NCBI RefSeq assembly: GCF_900167055.1
Contig: NZ_FUXP01000004.1
Span: 62,001 to 126,000, forward strand
Source of the DNA: Lysobacter spongiicola DSM 21749
GTDB taxonomy: Bacteria; Pseudomonadota; Gammaproteobacteria; Xanthomonadales; Xanthomonadaceae
DNA: 64,000 nucleotides
Reading direction: 5' to 3'
Shown: positions 14,864 through 23,776 of the stretch, piece by piece
Layout: each line of letters starts with the position of its first letter
Position numbering within the stretch: the first letter of the stretch is position 1
The notes under the pieces: model-generated
What the model was told of the DNA's origin: nothing
The model's database searches: none
What the model saw: the letters and a program-made list of their open reading frames with translations, nothing else
Translations under genes and position numbers: made by a program

Positions 14864-15907
14864 TCAGAAGCGGCGATCGCCGCCGAGGATGTCGCCCAGT
14901 CCGCCGAGGACGGAGCCCTCGCCGCGGTCCTTGCCGCCGCCGCCCGGCGCAGCCGCCAGCATTCGTCCAGCCATGCGGGAGAACGGCAGCGACTGCAGCC
15001 ATACCTTGCCGGGGCCGGTCAGCGTGGCCAGGAACATGCCCTCGCCGCCGAACACCATGCTCTTGATGCCGCCCACCGCGCGCACGTCCATGTCGACGTT
15101 GGAGTGGTAGGCCATCACGCAGCCGGTGTCGACGTCCAGCCGCTCGCCCGGCTTCAGGTCGTATTCGACCACCGTTCCGCCGGCGTGCACGAACACCCAG
15201 CCATCACCCTCCAGCTTCTGCATGATGAAGCCCTCGCCGCCGAACAGGCCGGTGAGGATCTTGCGCTGGAAGTGGATGCCGACCTGCACGCCGCGTGCGC
15301 CGGCCAGGAACGCGTCCTTCTGGCAGATCAGGCGGCCGCCGTGGTCGGACAGCTTCATCGCCAGCACCGTGCCCGGGTAGGGCGCGGCGAACGCGACCTT
15401 GGCCTTGCCCTGGCCGGAATGGGTGAACACGGTGGTGAACAGGCTCTCGCCAGTGATCACGCGCTTGCCGGCGGACATCAGCTTGTCCATGAAGCCGCTG
15501 CCGGCGCCGGCCGGGCCGGAATGGCTGCCATCACCGAAGACGGTGTCCATCTGCACCGCGGCGTCCTTGTACATCATCGAGCCGGCTTCGGCGATCGCGC
15601 TTTCGCCCGGATCCAGCTCGACCTCGACGAACTGCATGTCGGTGCCGACGATGCGGTAGTCGATCTCGTCGTCGCGTCCGGCGCCGGAGCCGGTCGACGG
15701 CAACGGCGGCATTCCCGCCGGGCCCTGCCCGGCCGCCGGCGACTGCGGGGCCAGCTCGGCGACCTTGCCGACCGGCTGCCAGTCGGACATCCCGTCACGC
15801 CAGCACCAGTCCTCCGGATGCTGCTGCGCGTGCACGCGCGCTGCGTTGTCGTCGAGCGGGCCCACCCGCGGGCTGTTGCTGCCGGCGCTGAAATACCAAC
15901 GTTCCAT
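14864..15907 (-). CDS. AIM24/TIGR00266-family protein with N-terminal GYF_2-like domain
   Basis: A 347-residue, probably cytoplasmic or membrane-associated protein. Residues 1-55 (MERWYFSAG...DWCWRDGMSDWQPVGKV) look like a GYF_2 domain. A Pro/Gly linker follows, then a beta-rich AIM24-type domain (about 80-310) with EAGSMMYKD, MKLSDHGGRLICQKDAFLA and FIMQKLEGDGWVFVHAGGTV. The C-terminus is Gly-rich. The biochemical role of this family is not established. It is on the same strand as the rhomboid gene upstream (82-bp gap). Confidence 0.85.
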   Translation of the reverse strand: MERWYFSAGSNSPRVGPLDDNAARVHAQQHPEDWCWRDGMSDWQPVGKVAELAPQSPAAGQGPAGMPPLPSTGSGAGRDDEIDYRIVGTDMQFVEVELDPGESAIAEAGSMMYKDAAVQMDTVFGDGSHSGPAGAGSGFMDKLMSAGKRVITGESLFTTVFTHSGQGKAKVAFAAPYPGTVLAMKLSDHGGRLICQKDAFLAGARGVQVGIHFQRKILTGLFGGEGFIMQKLEGDGWVFVHAGGTVVEYDLKPGERLDVDTGCVMAYHSNVDMDVRAVGGIKSMVFGGEGMFLATLTGPGKVWLQSLPFSRMAGRMLAAAPGGGGKDRGEGSVLGGLGDILGGDRRF

Positions 15908-15989
15908 CTGAAATCCCTCTCCGGAGTGAAGCGCCGAGTCTAGTACCCCGGCATGGCGCTTGCCCATGCCGGAAGTGCGGTCACTTGCA

Positions 15990-16766
15990 CTACTCGCGCC
16001 GGCGGAACGGCAGCACGGTGCCGCGGTCGACATCTTCCGGCCGCGTCCAGATCACCGGTACCGCATCCGGTGACGGAGGCTCCAGGCCATCGGCCGCTTC
16101 ACGTTCGGCCAGGCGGGCTTCCAGTTCTTCCTCGATTTCCCAGCTGTAGCGCTTCCGCGCGGCCTGGGGATCGGACCGCCGCCACAGGAACGCCGCGGCC
16201 ACGCCGCCGATCGCGCCGCCCAGGTGTGCCTGCCACGATACGCCCGCCTCGCGCGGCAGCACCGTCAGCAGCATGCCACCGTAGAGGAAGAACGCGATCA
16301 TGGCCGCGGCTATCGCTGGTCGGTCGCGACGCAGCAGCCCGAGGACGAAGACCAGGAACATCAGTCCGTGGGTCAGCCCGCTGGCGCCCAGGTGGTGGGA
16401 GCCGGCAGTACCCAGCAACCACGCGCCGAGGCCCGACCCGATCCACGCCAACGGGAAGGCCCGCGCAGTGGCACGCGGATACATGCCGCCCGCCAGGGTG
16501 CCGAGCATCAACATCGATATCGCGTTGGCGGCGAGGTGGTCGATCGAGCCGTGCAGCAGTGGCGCGCCGACGAGTCCCTTCAGCCCTTCCATTGACCAGG
16601 GCTGCACCGTCCAGCCGCGCAGGTCCACGCTGCCCTGCAGCGAGAACATGACCAGCATGGCCAGCACGAAGGCGAGGCTGAGGTTGAACGCCCGCAGCCA
16701 GCGCTTGCGATCGGCGGTGCGCTGGGCCTTGGGGTCGGCGGGAAGGTCGTCGTCGGGCAGGTGCAT
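15990..16766 (-). CDS. Rhomboid-family intramembrane serine protease
   Basis: A 258-residue inner-membrane protein with about six membrane segments. Catalytic residues are visible: Ser129 in GASGLTHG and His181 in AHLGGAIGG; His77 and Asn81 in HGSIDHLAAN correspond to the oxyanion site. The C-terminal 50 residues are charged and cytoplasmic. Substrates cannot be inferred. The start at 16766 (MHLPDDD) lies 73 bp from the divergent methyltransferase gene. Confidence 0.9.
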   Translation of the reverse strand: MHLPDDDLPADPKAQRTADRKRWLRAFNLSLAFVLAMLVMFSLQGSVDLRGWTVQPWSMEGLKGLVGAPLLHGSIDHLAANAISMLMLGTLAGGMYPRATARAFPLAWIGSGLGAWLLGTAGSHHLGASGLTHGLMFLVFVLGLLRRDRPAIAAAMIAFFLYGGMLLTVLPREAGVSWQAHLGGAIGGVAAAFLWRRSDPQAARKRYSWEIEEELEARLAEREAADGLEPPSPDAVPVIWTRPEDVDRGTVLPFRRRE

Positions 16767-16839
16767 GATCGAACAGTGGCGTCGCGTGGGCCGATTGCAA
16801 GCCGCGGGATGGTGCATCCCGGCCGCGTAGAATGGCGAG

Positions 16840-18081
16840 ATGAACAACGATACCCCCACCGTCCGCCTCAAGAACGCCTGGAAATCCACCCATCCCTGGA
16901 TCTTCCAGCGGCTGGTCGAAAAGCCCGCCCAACGCCCCCGCCCGGGCAGCATCGTCGACGTGGTCGGCGTGGATGGCGACTGGATCGGCCGCGGCTTCTA
17001 CAACGGACATTCGCGCATCGCGCTGCGCATGCTCGACAGTGATCCGGAAGCGGTGATCGACGCCGGCTGGTTCAGCCGCAAGATCGCCGCGGCGGTGTCG
17101 CTGCGCCGGGACGTGCTGCGGCTGGACGAGGTGTCGGATGCCTGGCGGGTCTTCCACAGCGAGGGTGACGGCATCAGTGGCCTGGTCGTGGATCGCTATG
17201 CCGACTTGCTGGTGCTGGAGTACTTCAGTGCGGGCGCATTCCGGCACCGCGAGTGGATCATGGCGGCGCTGCGCGAGCAGTTCCCGGGCTGCCGCTTCCA
17301 TGCCACGGCCGACGAGCATGTGCAGAAGCAGGAAAGTTTCGATTTCCGTGGCTTCAGCAGCGACGGCACCGGGCCGACGACGCCGGCGATCATCACCGAG
17401 CATGGCGTGAGGTTCCGGGCCGATCCGGCCGGTGCACACAAGACTGGCTTCTTCGCCGACCAGCGCGACAACCGCCAGTGGCTGAGCCAGCACGTGGAGG
17501 GCCGCCGGGTGCTCGACCTGTGCTGCAACACCGGCGGGTTCGCGGTCTACGCGGCGGTGCGGGGTGCGTCCGAGGTGGTCGGGGTGGATATCGATGCGGA
17601 GGTCATCGAGATCGCCAAGGGCAACGCCAAGCTCAACGGGGTACGCCCGCGTTTCGTGCAGGCGGACATCTTTCCGTGGCTGCGCGACCAGGGCAACGCG
17701 GGCGAGCAGTACGACGTGGTGATCCTGGATCCGGCCAAAATGACGCGCGACCGTGACCAGGTGATCCCGGCGCTGAAGAAGTACCTGGATATGAACAAGC
17801 TGGCGATCAGTGTGGTGAAGCCGGGGGGGTTGTTCGCGACGTTCTCGTGCACGGGGCTGGTGGCGGAAGACCAGTTCCTGGACATGCTGCGGCGGGCGGC
17901 GTTCTATTCGAACCGGACGGTGCAGGTGCTGAAGGTGGCGGGCGCGGGGCCGGACCATCCGTGGCTGGCGCAGGTGCCGGAGTCGCGGTACCTGAAGGCG
18001 GTGTTCTGCCGGGTGGTGGATAGAAGCTTCGGCGTGATCTGTAGCGCCAGGAGCAACGGCAACAGCAACAGCAGTGCGTAG
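16840..18081 (+). CDS. Class I SAM-dependent rRNA methyltransferase, RlmI-like
   Basis: A 413-residue RNA methyltransferase: N-terminal PUA-like region (about 1-75), a central domain, and a Rossmann methyltransferase (about 215-380). SAM motif I is VLDLCCNTGGFAVYA and motif IV is VILDPAKMTRD (DPAK in place of the DPPK I would expect); motif VI includes FSCTGLV. RlmI methylates C1962 of 23S rRNA in E. coli; a 23S cytosine is the likely but unproven target. The last 15 residues, after RYLKAVFCRVV where the family normally ends, are a low-complexity Ser/Asn tail. Confidence 0.83.
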   Translation: MNNDTPTVRLKNAWKSTHPWIFQRLVEKPAQRPRPGSIVDVVGVDGDWIGRGFYNGHSRIALRMLDSDPEAVIDAGWFSRKIAAAVSLRRDVLRLDEVSDAWRVFHSEGDGISGLVVDRYADLLVLEYFSAGAFRHREWIMAALREQFPGCRFHATADEHVQKQESFDFRGFSSDGTGPTTPAIITEHGVRFRADPAGAHKTGFFADQRDNRQWLSQHVEGRRVLDLCCNTGGFAVYAAVRGASEVVGVDIDAEVIEIAKGNAKLNGVRPRFVQADIFPWLRDQGNAGEQYDVVILDPAKMTRDRDQVIPALKKYLDMNKLAISVVKPGGLFATFSCTGLVAEDQFLDMLRRAAFYSNRTVQVLKVAGAGPDHPWLAQVPESRYLKAVFCRVVDRSFGVICSARSNGNSNSSA

Positions 18082-18095
18082 GCTTCGGGGGGAGC

Positions 18096-18199
18096 GGTGC
18101 GCCCCACAGGCGTTGCTCCTCGGCTCGGTCAGCCATCCATGGCTGACTCGCCGCCGCGGACATCCATGTCCGCTCTACGCAATGCCTGTGGGGCGCACC
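18096..18199. repeat. Nested-hairpin (cloverleaf-like) intergenic repeat, unit A
   Basis: A perfect 16-bp inverted repeat, GGTGCGCCCCACAGGC (18096-18111) and its complement (18184-18199), encloses two smaller hairpins: GTCAGCC-ATCCAT-GGCTGAC (18128-18147) and GCGGAC-ATCCAT-GTCCGC (18156-18173). Both have the same ATCCAT loop. The unit lies between the methyltransferase and rmuC genes. Confidence 0.85.
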
Positions 18200-18273
18200 G
18201 CGTCGCGATCTGGTCGATCACCGCTTCTGCATCCGGAGACCTGCCGGAGCAAACGGAGGCCGGGTGGAGTGAC

Positions 18274-18374
18274 GGGTGGTGGGGGTGTTGCGGAAAGTCG
18301 GCCAAGGATGGCCGACGTCCCCGAGTCAGGACAGGACGTCCTGACCGAGGGGTGCAGAAACACCCCCACCGCCC
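18274..18374. repeat. Nested-hairpin (cloverleaf-like) intergenic repeat, unit B
   Basis: GGGTGGTGGGGGTGTT (18274-18289) and AACACCCCCACCGCCC (18359-18374) form a 16-bp inverted repeat with one mismatch (G-U possible). Inside are GTCGGCC-AAGGAT-GGCCGAC (18297-18316) and a GTCAGGAC/GTCCTGAC hairpin (18325-18345). The architecture copies unit A but the outer arms differ. The whole gap 18082-18459 contains no gene that I can support. Confidence 0.82.
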
Positions 18375-18459
18375 GGCGCTCCAGCGCGCACCCCGGAGCA
18401 CTGGCTCCCGGCAGCACAGAGATCGCAGCCCCTGAGACACCCCCCGCTACACTGACAAC

Positions 18460-19830
18460 ATGCTTGAATCCTCAACGCTCCTGATCCTCATCCTGCTCGC
18501 CGTACTGGTGGCGATTGCACTGCTTGTCGTGCTCCTGCTGCGCAGGCCCGACGCCATGCTGGAGGCCCACCGGTCGAAGCTGGAGCAGGCGCTGCGCGAC
18601 GAACAACGCGAGGGGCGGGGTGAGCTTCGCCAGCATCTGGACAGCATCTCGGCGCAGCAGGAAGCGCGTATCGAGGGGTTCAGCGGGAAGCTCGGGGACC
18701 TGACCTCGCGGACCGACCAGCGGCTGGAGTCGCTGCGTGCGGCCTTGATCGAGGATGCCCGGGTGGCCCGGGTCGAGGCGGCCGAGGTGCAGCAGCGGTC
18801 CAGCGATGCCATTGGCCAGAAGCTCAGCGAACTGACCCAGCGCAATGAGCAGCGCATTGGTGAGATGCGCACGACATTGGAGCAGCAGCTCCAGAAGCTG
18901 CAGGCCGACAACGCTGCCAAGCTTGAGCAGATGCGCGCCACGGTCGACGAGAAGCTGCATGCGACGCTCGAGACGCGCCTGACCGAGAGCTTCGGCAACG
19001 TCACCACCATGCTGGCCAAGGTCCACCAGGGACTGGGCGACATGACCAAGCTGGCTGCGGATGTCGGCGGGCTGCAGCGCGTGCTCACCAACGTGAAGTC
19101 ACGCGGTGTATTCGGCGAAGTCCAGTTGGCCGGATTGCTCGAGCAGGTGTTCGCGCCGGACCAGTACGCCGCCAACGTCTGCACGGTGCCGGGCAGCGCG
19201 GCATCGGTGGAGTTTGCCGTGCGTTTCCCGGGGTCGACCGGCGAGGCGCCGGTGTGGCTGCCGATCGATGCCAAGTTCCCGCGCGAGGATTACGAGCGCC
19301 TGCTCGATGCCCAGGAGCGCGGGGAGGTGGATGCGGCCCGTGCCGCCAGCGATGCGCTGGAGCGGGCGGTGAAGAAGGAGGCGCTGCGCATCCGCGACAA
19401 GTACGTTTGCCCGCCGCACACCACCGAGTTCGCGATCCTGTTCCTGCCGACCGAAGGCCTTTATGCAGAGGTCCTTCGCCGACCGGGGCTGGTCGAGGGG
19501 CTGCAGCGGGACTGCCGCATTGCCGTCGCCGGGCCGACCACGCTGCTGGCATTGATGACCAGCTTCCAGATGGGTTTCCGCACCCTTGCGATCCAGGAAC
19601 GCTCGAGCGAGGTCTGGCGCACGCTGGGCGCGGTCAAGACCGAGTTCGGCAAGTTCGGGAGCGTCCTGGATGGCGTCAAGAAGAAGCTCGACGAAGCCAG
19701 CAAGAAGATCGACGAAACCGGTGTCCGCACCCGCGTGTTGACGCGCAGGCTGCGGGACGTGGAGGAGTTGCCTGCCGACCAGACCCAGCGGCTGCTGGGA
19801 GCGACGCTGGAAGGCTTGGACGAGGACTGA
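18460..19830 (+). CDS. rmuC: DNA recombination protein RmuC
   Basis: A 456-residue protein with one N-terminal membrane segment (LLILILLAVLVAIALLVVLL), a long coiled coil (about 35-190) and the conserved RmuC nuclease-like domain (about 200-420) with SRGVFGEVQL, LPIDAKFPREDYERL and FLPTEGLYAEV. RmuC limits rearrangements at inverted repeats in E. coli; the PD-(D/E)XK-like fold is expected from family knowledge. The start follows the hairpin cluster, and a strong hairpin lies three bases after its stop. Confidence 0.96.
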   Translation: MLESSTLLILILLAVLVAIALLVVLLLRRPDAMLEAHRSKLEQALRDEQREGRGELRQHLDSISAQQEARIEGFSGKLGDLTSRTDQRLESLRAALIEDARVARVEAAEVQQRSSDAIGQKLSELTQRNEQRIGEMRTTLEQQLQKLQADNAAKLEQMRATVDEKLHATLETRLTESFGNVTTMLAKVHQGLGDMTKLAADVGGLQRVLTNVKSRGVFGEVQLAGLLEQVFAPDQYAANVCTVPGSAASVEFAVRFPGSTGEAPVWLPIDAKFPREDYERLLDAQERGEVDAARAASDALERAVKKEALRIRDKYVCPPHTTEFAILFLPTEGLYAEVLRRPGLVEGLQRDCRIAVAGPTTLLALMTSFQMGFRTLAIQERSSEVWRTLGAVKTEFGKFGSVLDGVKKKLDEASKKIDETGVRTRVLTRRLRDVEELPADQTQRLLGATLEGLDED

Positions 19831-19832
19831 CG

Positions 19833-19857
19833 CCGCGGGTGGATCCGCCACCCGCGG
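19833..19857. terminator. Terminator-type hairpin between rmuC and a convergent lipoprotein gene
   Basis: CCGCGGGTGG (19833-19842) and CCACCCGCGG (19848-19857) form a perfect 10-bp stem with a 5-nt loop, beginning two bases after the rmuC stop codon. There is no clear T tract, but position and stem strength suggest transcript ending, possibly for both strands. Confidence 0.55.
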
Positions 19858-19890
19858 CCTTCGGGTGCCGCGCCTTGCGGCGCCGCTCGC

Positions 19891-20307
19891 TCAGCCGGCC
19901 GGGGCCGGCGCCACCGCCGGTGCGGAGCAGCTTGCGGGCAGGTGGTCGGCCAGCACGTGCGCACCCTGGGCACGCAACGCGGTCTGGTAGCCCGGGGGCA
20001 CATCGGGCTGCGCCGGTGATTCGAGGGCGCCGGTGATCTCGGCGTAGATCCCCTGGTGCGGCTGTCCGAGCGCGGTGGAGCGGGCGGAGGAGCGGGTGCG
20101 CAAGGGCTCCATCAGCGGGTCGCCGCCGATGATCCAGTACGTGTCGTTGGAGCCGCATGGGCGCAGCGTGTGGGCGCCGTCGTGGAAGATGTACAGGCCC
20201 CGCACGGTGGTCGGGGGCTCGCTCGGCTCCGGTGTGGAGGCACATGCGGCTACGGTGGTGACGGACAACAGGGCGGCCAGCTGGACCAGCCGAAGGGCAC
20301 TGCGCAT
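19891..20307 (-). CDS. Uncharacterised lipoprotein
   Basis: A 138-residue precursor with a lipoprotein signal (LLSVTTVAACAST, lipobox at AAC about residue 21). The mature part has GLYIFHDGAHTLRPCGSNDT and YWIIGGDP, which recalls the beta-barrel halves of NlpE-like envelope proteins, in which a Cys follows the strand; this is a weak resemblance only. The start at 20307 is chosen because the signal peptide begins there. It is the last gene downstream of mlaA on the same strand and may be read from the mla operon. Confidence 0.7.
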   Translation of the reverse strand: MRSALRLVQLAALLSVTTVAACASTPEPSEPPTTVRGLYIFHDGAHTLRPCGSNDTYWIIGGDPLMEPLRTRSSARSTALGQPHQGIYAEITGALESPAQPDVPPGYQTALRAQGAHVLADHLPASCSAPAVAPAPAG

Positions 20308-20387
20308 CTTGCAAACTCCATTTCTGCGGTAGGCGCGTTCAGGGTAGCCCCAGCCGCCGGTCAAGTGCCACCGCGAAGACGCAAGGC

Positions 20388-21413
20388 TCAGCCGTCGCCC
20401 GGCAGTACCGGTACCGCACCGGCGGGTACCAGCGGCAGGTTGTCGTCCTTGAGGTAGTCGGGCAGCCCGTCGTCGTCTTCCTGCATCCGGTCGCCGAAGA
20501 TCTGGTAATTGCGGCGCTGCATCCAGGCGTCACGCACCAGCGCGTAATCGTCGGCGGCGCCCTCCCGCAGGCTGTCGGTGGCAAGCAGCTGGGTACGCAC
20601 GTCCACCAGTTGCAGGCCCTGCAACGGGATGCGGGTGGCGTCGTCGCTGACCTGCCGCAGCGGACTCAGCGGTGCATCGCCGACCATGCCGAACACGTCA
20701 CGCACCGTGCGCGGCCCGAACAGCGGCAGCTCCACGTAGCGCGAGCGCTGCCAGCCCCAGGTACCCAGGGTCTGGCCGAAGTCTTCGCTGCGGTTGGCAA
20801 GCGATGCATCGCTTGCCGGGTCGAATATGCCGCCGATGCCCAACGTGGTGTTGAGGGTGAAGCGTCCGATGGCGTGGGCCGCCTGCTTCGGCTTGCCTTG
20901 CAACAGCGCGTTGACCGCGGCGACGGGCTGTCCCAGGTTGCTGAAGAAGTTGCTCACCCCCAGGCGCACCGGCCGGGGCACCACGGCGACGTAGGCTCGG
21001 GCCAGGGGGCGGGCCACCGTGCGATCAACCGCGTTGTTGAACCGGTGCATCCGGCGGTTGTACGGCTCCCACGGGTCATAGACCTGCTGCTGCACCGCGG
21101 GTGCGGGCAACGTCGGGTCCGCTACCGGGTCGTAGCTGCCGTTGCCATAGATTTCCGCGAAGTCCTGTTCCGCTTGGGTTGGCGGGATGGCGTCTACACC
21201 TCCAACCGGCTCCACGGGGGTCGCGGTGCTGGCCGGCTCAACGGAGGTCGTCGCCACGGGCGCGGAAGGGGCGTCATTGCGGGGCGCGGACGCGCAGCCA
21301 CCCAGCAGCAGCGCCAGCGTTACCGCGAGCACGATGGGCGATGCGGGTCCTGGAGCGCGAACGGAGGTGCCGGCGGAGACGGCCGGGCCGGAAACGGGGG
21401 AATGGAGGCGCAT
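20388..21413 (-). CDS. mlaA: MlaA/VacJ outer-membrane lipoprotein
   Basis: This is the outer-membrane partner of the Mla system, which removes misplaced phospholipids from the outer leaflet. The 341-residue precursor has a long N-terminus and a lipobox at GGCAS (about residue 40). The VacJ signature is clear: YDPWEPYNRRMHRFNNAVDR, FFSNLGQPVAAVNALLQGK and RFTLNTTLGIGGIFDPA. An acidic/Pro-rich stretch (about 45-105) precedes the domain. It closes the mla operon, 93 bp after mlaB, unlike E. coli, where mlaA is unlinked. Confidence 0.96.
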   Translation of the reverse strand: MRLHSPVSGPAVSAGTSVRAPGPASPIVLAVTLALLLGGCASAPRNDAPSAPVATTSVEPASTATPVEPVGGVDAIPPTQAEQDFAEIYGNGSYDPVADPTLPAPAVQQQVYDPWEPYNRRMHRFNNAVDRTVARPLARAYVAVVPRPVRLGVSNFFSNLGQPVAAVNALLQGKPKQAAHAIGRFTLNTTLGIGGIFDPASDASLANRSEDFGQTLGTWGWQRSRYVELPLFGPRTVRDVFGMVGDAPLSPLRQVSDDATRIPLQGLQLVDVRTQLLATDSLREGAADDYALVRDAWMQRRNYQIFGDRMQEDDDGLPDYLKDDNLPLVPAGAVPVLPGDG

Positions 21414-21506
21414 GGGCGGGCAGTCTAAGGCGCCTCGGCTACCGGAGCCATGTGCGCAGGTGGGAAAGTGGGTTTCGCCGGCGGGCCATTTGGCCCGGCC
21501 AGTGGA

Positions 21507-21803
21507 TCAGCTGGCGAAGGCGAGGTTGCCGTCGAGCCGGTACGCATCCCTCAGTGCAGCGAGTCCAACGGGATCGCCTTCGATGGAGATCCCCCGACCC
21601 TGCCCGGCCAGCTCCGCCAGCATCGCCAGGCCGGCGCTGTCGATGGACGAAGCGCCGGCCAGGTCGAACCGTCGGATGCCAGCCGCCAGCGGCGCCGCCT
21701 GCGTCCAGAGCGCCGGGACAGCAGCACGGTCCAGCGGCCCGGTGAACACCAAGGCGTCGCCTTCGCGTACCACGCCAGCGGAGTTGGCCCGATCGGTTGC
21801 CAC
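21507..21803 (-). CDS. mlaB: STAS-domain protein MlaB
   Basis: A 98-residue single STAS domain. The core FDLAGASSIDSAGLAMLAEL has the Asp-Ser-Ala-Gly turn typical of the family. MlaB binds the MlaF ATPase and is needed for transporter assembly and activity. Its ATG lies one base after the mlaC stop codon, so translation is coupled. Confidence 0.93.
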   Translation of the reverse strand: MATDRANSAGVVREGDALVFTGPLDRAAVPALWTQAAPLAAGIRRFDLAGASSIDSAGLAMLAELAGQGRGISIEGDPVGLAALRDAYRLDGNLAFAS

Positions 21804-21804
21804 G

Positions 21805-22461
21805 TTACTGGGCTTGCGCCTGCAGCTTGCCGGCCGCCAGGTCGTTGGCGACCTCGGTGATCGTAGCGCGCGACAGCGGGCCGTCGAACTGGTTGCGGAA
21901 GGTCTGGACGAAGCTGACCCCCTCCACCATCACGTCGAACACTTTCCAGTCGTTGCCGCTCTTGCGCATCAGGTAGTCCACCGGGATCGGCTCGCCACCC
22001 TGGCGCAGGAATTCGCTGGAAACCTTCACCATCGAACCGCCGCGCAGCGGGGTCTCGGACTTCACCCGGACCTGCAGCTTGCTGTTGAAGTCCAGCAGCG
22101 AGCTGCCGTAGCGCTGCATCAGGTTGTTGGTCAGGGCGTCGGCAAAGCGGTTGATCTCGGCGTCGGACGCGCCGCGGCCATGGCGGCCGAGCACCAGCTG
22201 CGCGGCGTACTTGCGATCGAACATCTGGTCGAACTCGCCGGCGATGAACTGCCTCAACGCGGTGCGATCGGAGGTGAACTCGCCGCGCCGGGCTTCCAGC
22301 GTGGTCAGGATGCGGGTGGCATTGTCCAGCACCAGTCTGCTGGGGGATCCGGCGACGGCCTGGCTGGAGGCCTGTGGCTGCGCGGACGCCAGCATCGGGG
22401 CGCCGGCGAGCAACGCGCCGGCAATGAAGGTGGCAATCAGGGTCTGCTTCATGGGATTCAT
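21805..22461 (-). CDS. mlaC: Periplasmic phospholipid-binding protein MlaC
   Basis: A 218-residue protein with a signal peptide (about 1-28, ending ASAQ). It shuttles phospholipids between MlaA at the outer membrane and the MlaFEDB complex. The Tol-toluene-tolerance fold is recognisable from RQFIAGEFDQMFDRKYAAQL and the C-terminal DWKVFDVMVEGVSFVQTFRNQF. The ATG at 22461 overlaps the mlaD stop (ATGA); an internal ATG at 22452 is possible. Confidence 0.95.
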   Translation of the reverse strand: MNPMKQTLIATFIAGALLAGAPMLASAQPQASSQAVAGSPSRLVLDNATRILTTLEARRGEFTSDRTALRQFIAGEFDQMFDRKYAAQLVLGRHGRGASDAEINRFADALTNNLMQRYGSSLLDFNSKLQVRVKSETPLRGGSMVKVSSEFLRQGGEPIPVDYLMRKSGNDWKVFDVMVEGVSFVQTFRNQFDGPLSRATITEVANDLAAGKLQAQAQ

Positions 22462-23012
22462 TCCGTGGGGGGGACGGGATCGGCTTCCTGCAGGTAGGCC
22501 GGGACGTCGGTCGCCTCGCTCGATGGCGCCGCAGGATCGCCGCCATTGTCGCCACCGCCGCTGAACATGTACTTGCCGACCATCTGGATCAGGTCGACGG
22601 AGGACTGGGTCAGGAAGATCTGGTCGCCTTCGCGCAGCGGCTCCGGATCGCCACCGGGCTGCAGGCCGACATAGCTCTCGCCGAGCAGGCCCGAGGTCAG
22701 AATCGCGGCGCTGGTGTCGGCTGGCAGGTCGTCGTAGCGGGCATCAATGGCCAGGGTGACCACCGAATCGAGCTTCACCGGGTCCAGCGTGATGGCGGAG
22801 ACGCGGCCGACGTTGACGCCGCCGATCTTCACCGGTGCGTTGGCCCTCAGCGGCCCCAGGTTGGTGAAGCGCGCGGTGATTTCATAGGCGTTGCCGCCGA
22901 ACCAGCCCAGCTTGCCGTTGGTGGAGGCGAGCGCGAGGACCAGCAGCGATGCCAGTGCGAGCAGGAGGAAGGCGCCGACGGCGAATTCGATGCGTGGGGC
23001 GTGCGAGGACAT
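22458..23012 (-). CDS. mlaD: MCE-domain protein MlaD
   Basis: A 184-residue inner-membrane protein: one N-terminal membrane helix (FAVGAFLLLALASLLVLALA) and an MCE domain (about 38-115) with VKIGGVNVGRVSAITLD and TSGLLGESYVGLQPGG. MlaD forms a hexameric ring that passes lipid to or from MlaC. The C-terminus is disordered and acidic. ATG at 23012 lies 14 bp after the mlaE stop. Confidence 0.95.
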   Translation of the reverse strand: MSSHAPRIEFAVGAFLLLALASLLVLALASTNGKLGWFGGNAYEITARFTNLGPLRANAPVKIGGVNVGRVSAITLDPVKLDSVVTLAIDARYDDLPADTSAAILTSGLLGESYVGLQPGGDPEPLREGDQIFLTQSSVDLIQMVGKYMFSGGGDNGGDPAAPSSEATDVPAYLQEADPVPPTE

Positions 23013-23026
23013 GGATCGGGTACCTG

Positions 23027-23776
23027 TCACTGGAAGAGGAGCGCGGACATCACGAAGTTGAGCATCAGCACCAGCAGCGAGGCGTTGACCACGGCCTTGG
23101 TGGTGGCCACGGAGGTGCCCTCGATGGTGGGTTCGGCGTGGAAGCCGACATAGGCGGCGACCAGCGCGGCGACACCGCCGAACACCGCGGACTTCACCAG
23201 CGCCATGCCGAAGTCGTCGACGAGGTCGACGTTGTCCTTCAGCACCTGCCAGAAGATGCCCGAGTCGATGCCGATCACCTGCACCGCCTCGAAGTAGCTG
23301 GCGCTGATCGCGAAGCTGCAGAAGAAGCCGGTCAGCAGCGGCACGCACAGCACCGCTGCCCAGAACCGCGGGGCGACCGCCTTGCCGACGGGATCGATCG
23401 CCATCAGGCCGAGCGCGGTGATCTGGTCGGTGGCGCGCATCAGGCCGAGTTCGGCGGCGATCGAGCTGCCGGCGCGGCCGATGAACAGCAGCGCGGTCAG
23501 CACAGGCCCGAGCTCGCGGTAGATGCCCAGCCCGAGGATGGCGCTGACCTGGTTGCTGGCGCCGTAGGTGTCCAGGGCGCGATAGCCCAGCAGCGTCACC
23601 GACAGGCCGACGAAGGCGCCGCCGACGGCGATGATCGGCAGCGAGCGGGCGCCGATCTTGTAGATCTCCCGCACGAACTCGCGGAACAGGTCGGCGCCCG
23701 GCCTGGACGCGCGCAGCACCGAGAGGGTGAACAGGCCGGCGCGGCCGACCGAGCGGGTGGCGGCAACAAGCGACAT
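23027..23776 (-). CDS. mlaE: Lipid ABC transporter permease MlaE
   Basis: A 249-residue permease of the MlaE/YrbE family with five membrane segments. Typical stretches include YGASNQVSAILGLGIYRELG, FIGRAGSSIAAELGLMRATD and ALGLMAIDPVGKAVAPRFWA. Its start codon overlaps the mlaF stop (TGATG), so the permease is made with its ATPase. Confidence 0.95.
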   Translation of the reverse strand: MSLVAATRSVGRAGLFTLSVLRASRPGADLFREFVREIYKIGARSLPIIAVGGAFVGLSVTLLGYRALDTYGASNQVSAILGLGIYRELGPVLTALLFIGRAGSSIAAELGLMRATDQITALGLMAIDPVGKAVAPRFWAAVLCVPLLTGFFCSFAISASYFEAVQVIGIDSGIFWQVLKDNVDLVDDFGMALVKSAVFGGVAALVAAYVGFHAEPTIEGTSVATTKAVVNASLLVLMLNFVMSALLFQ

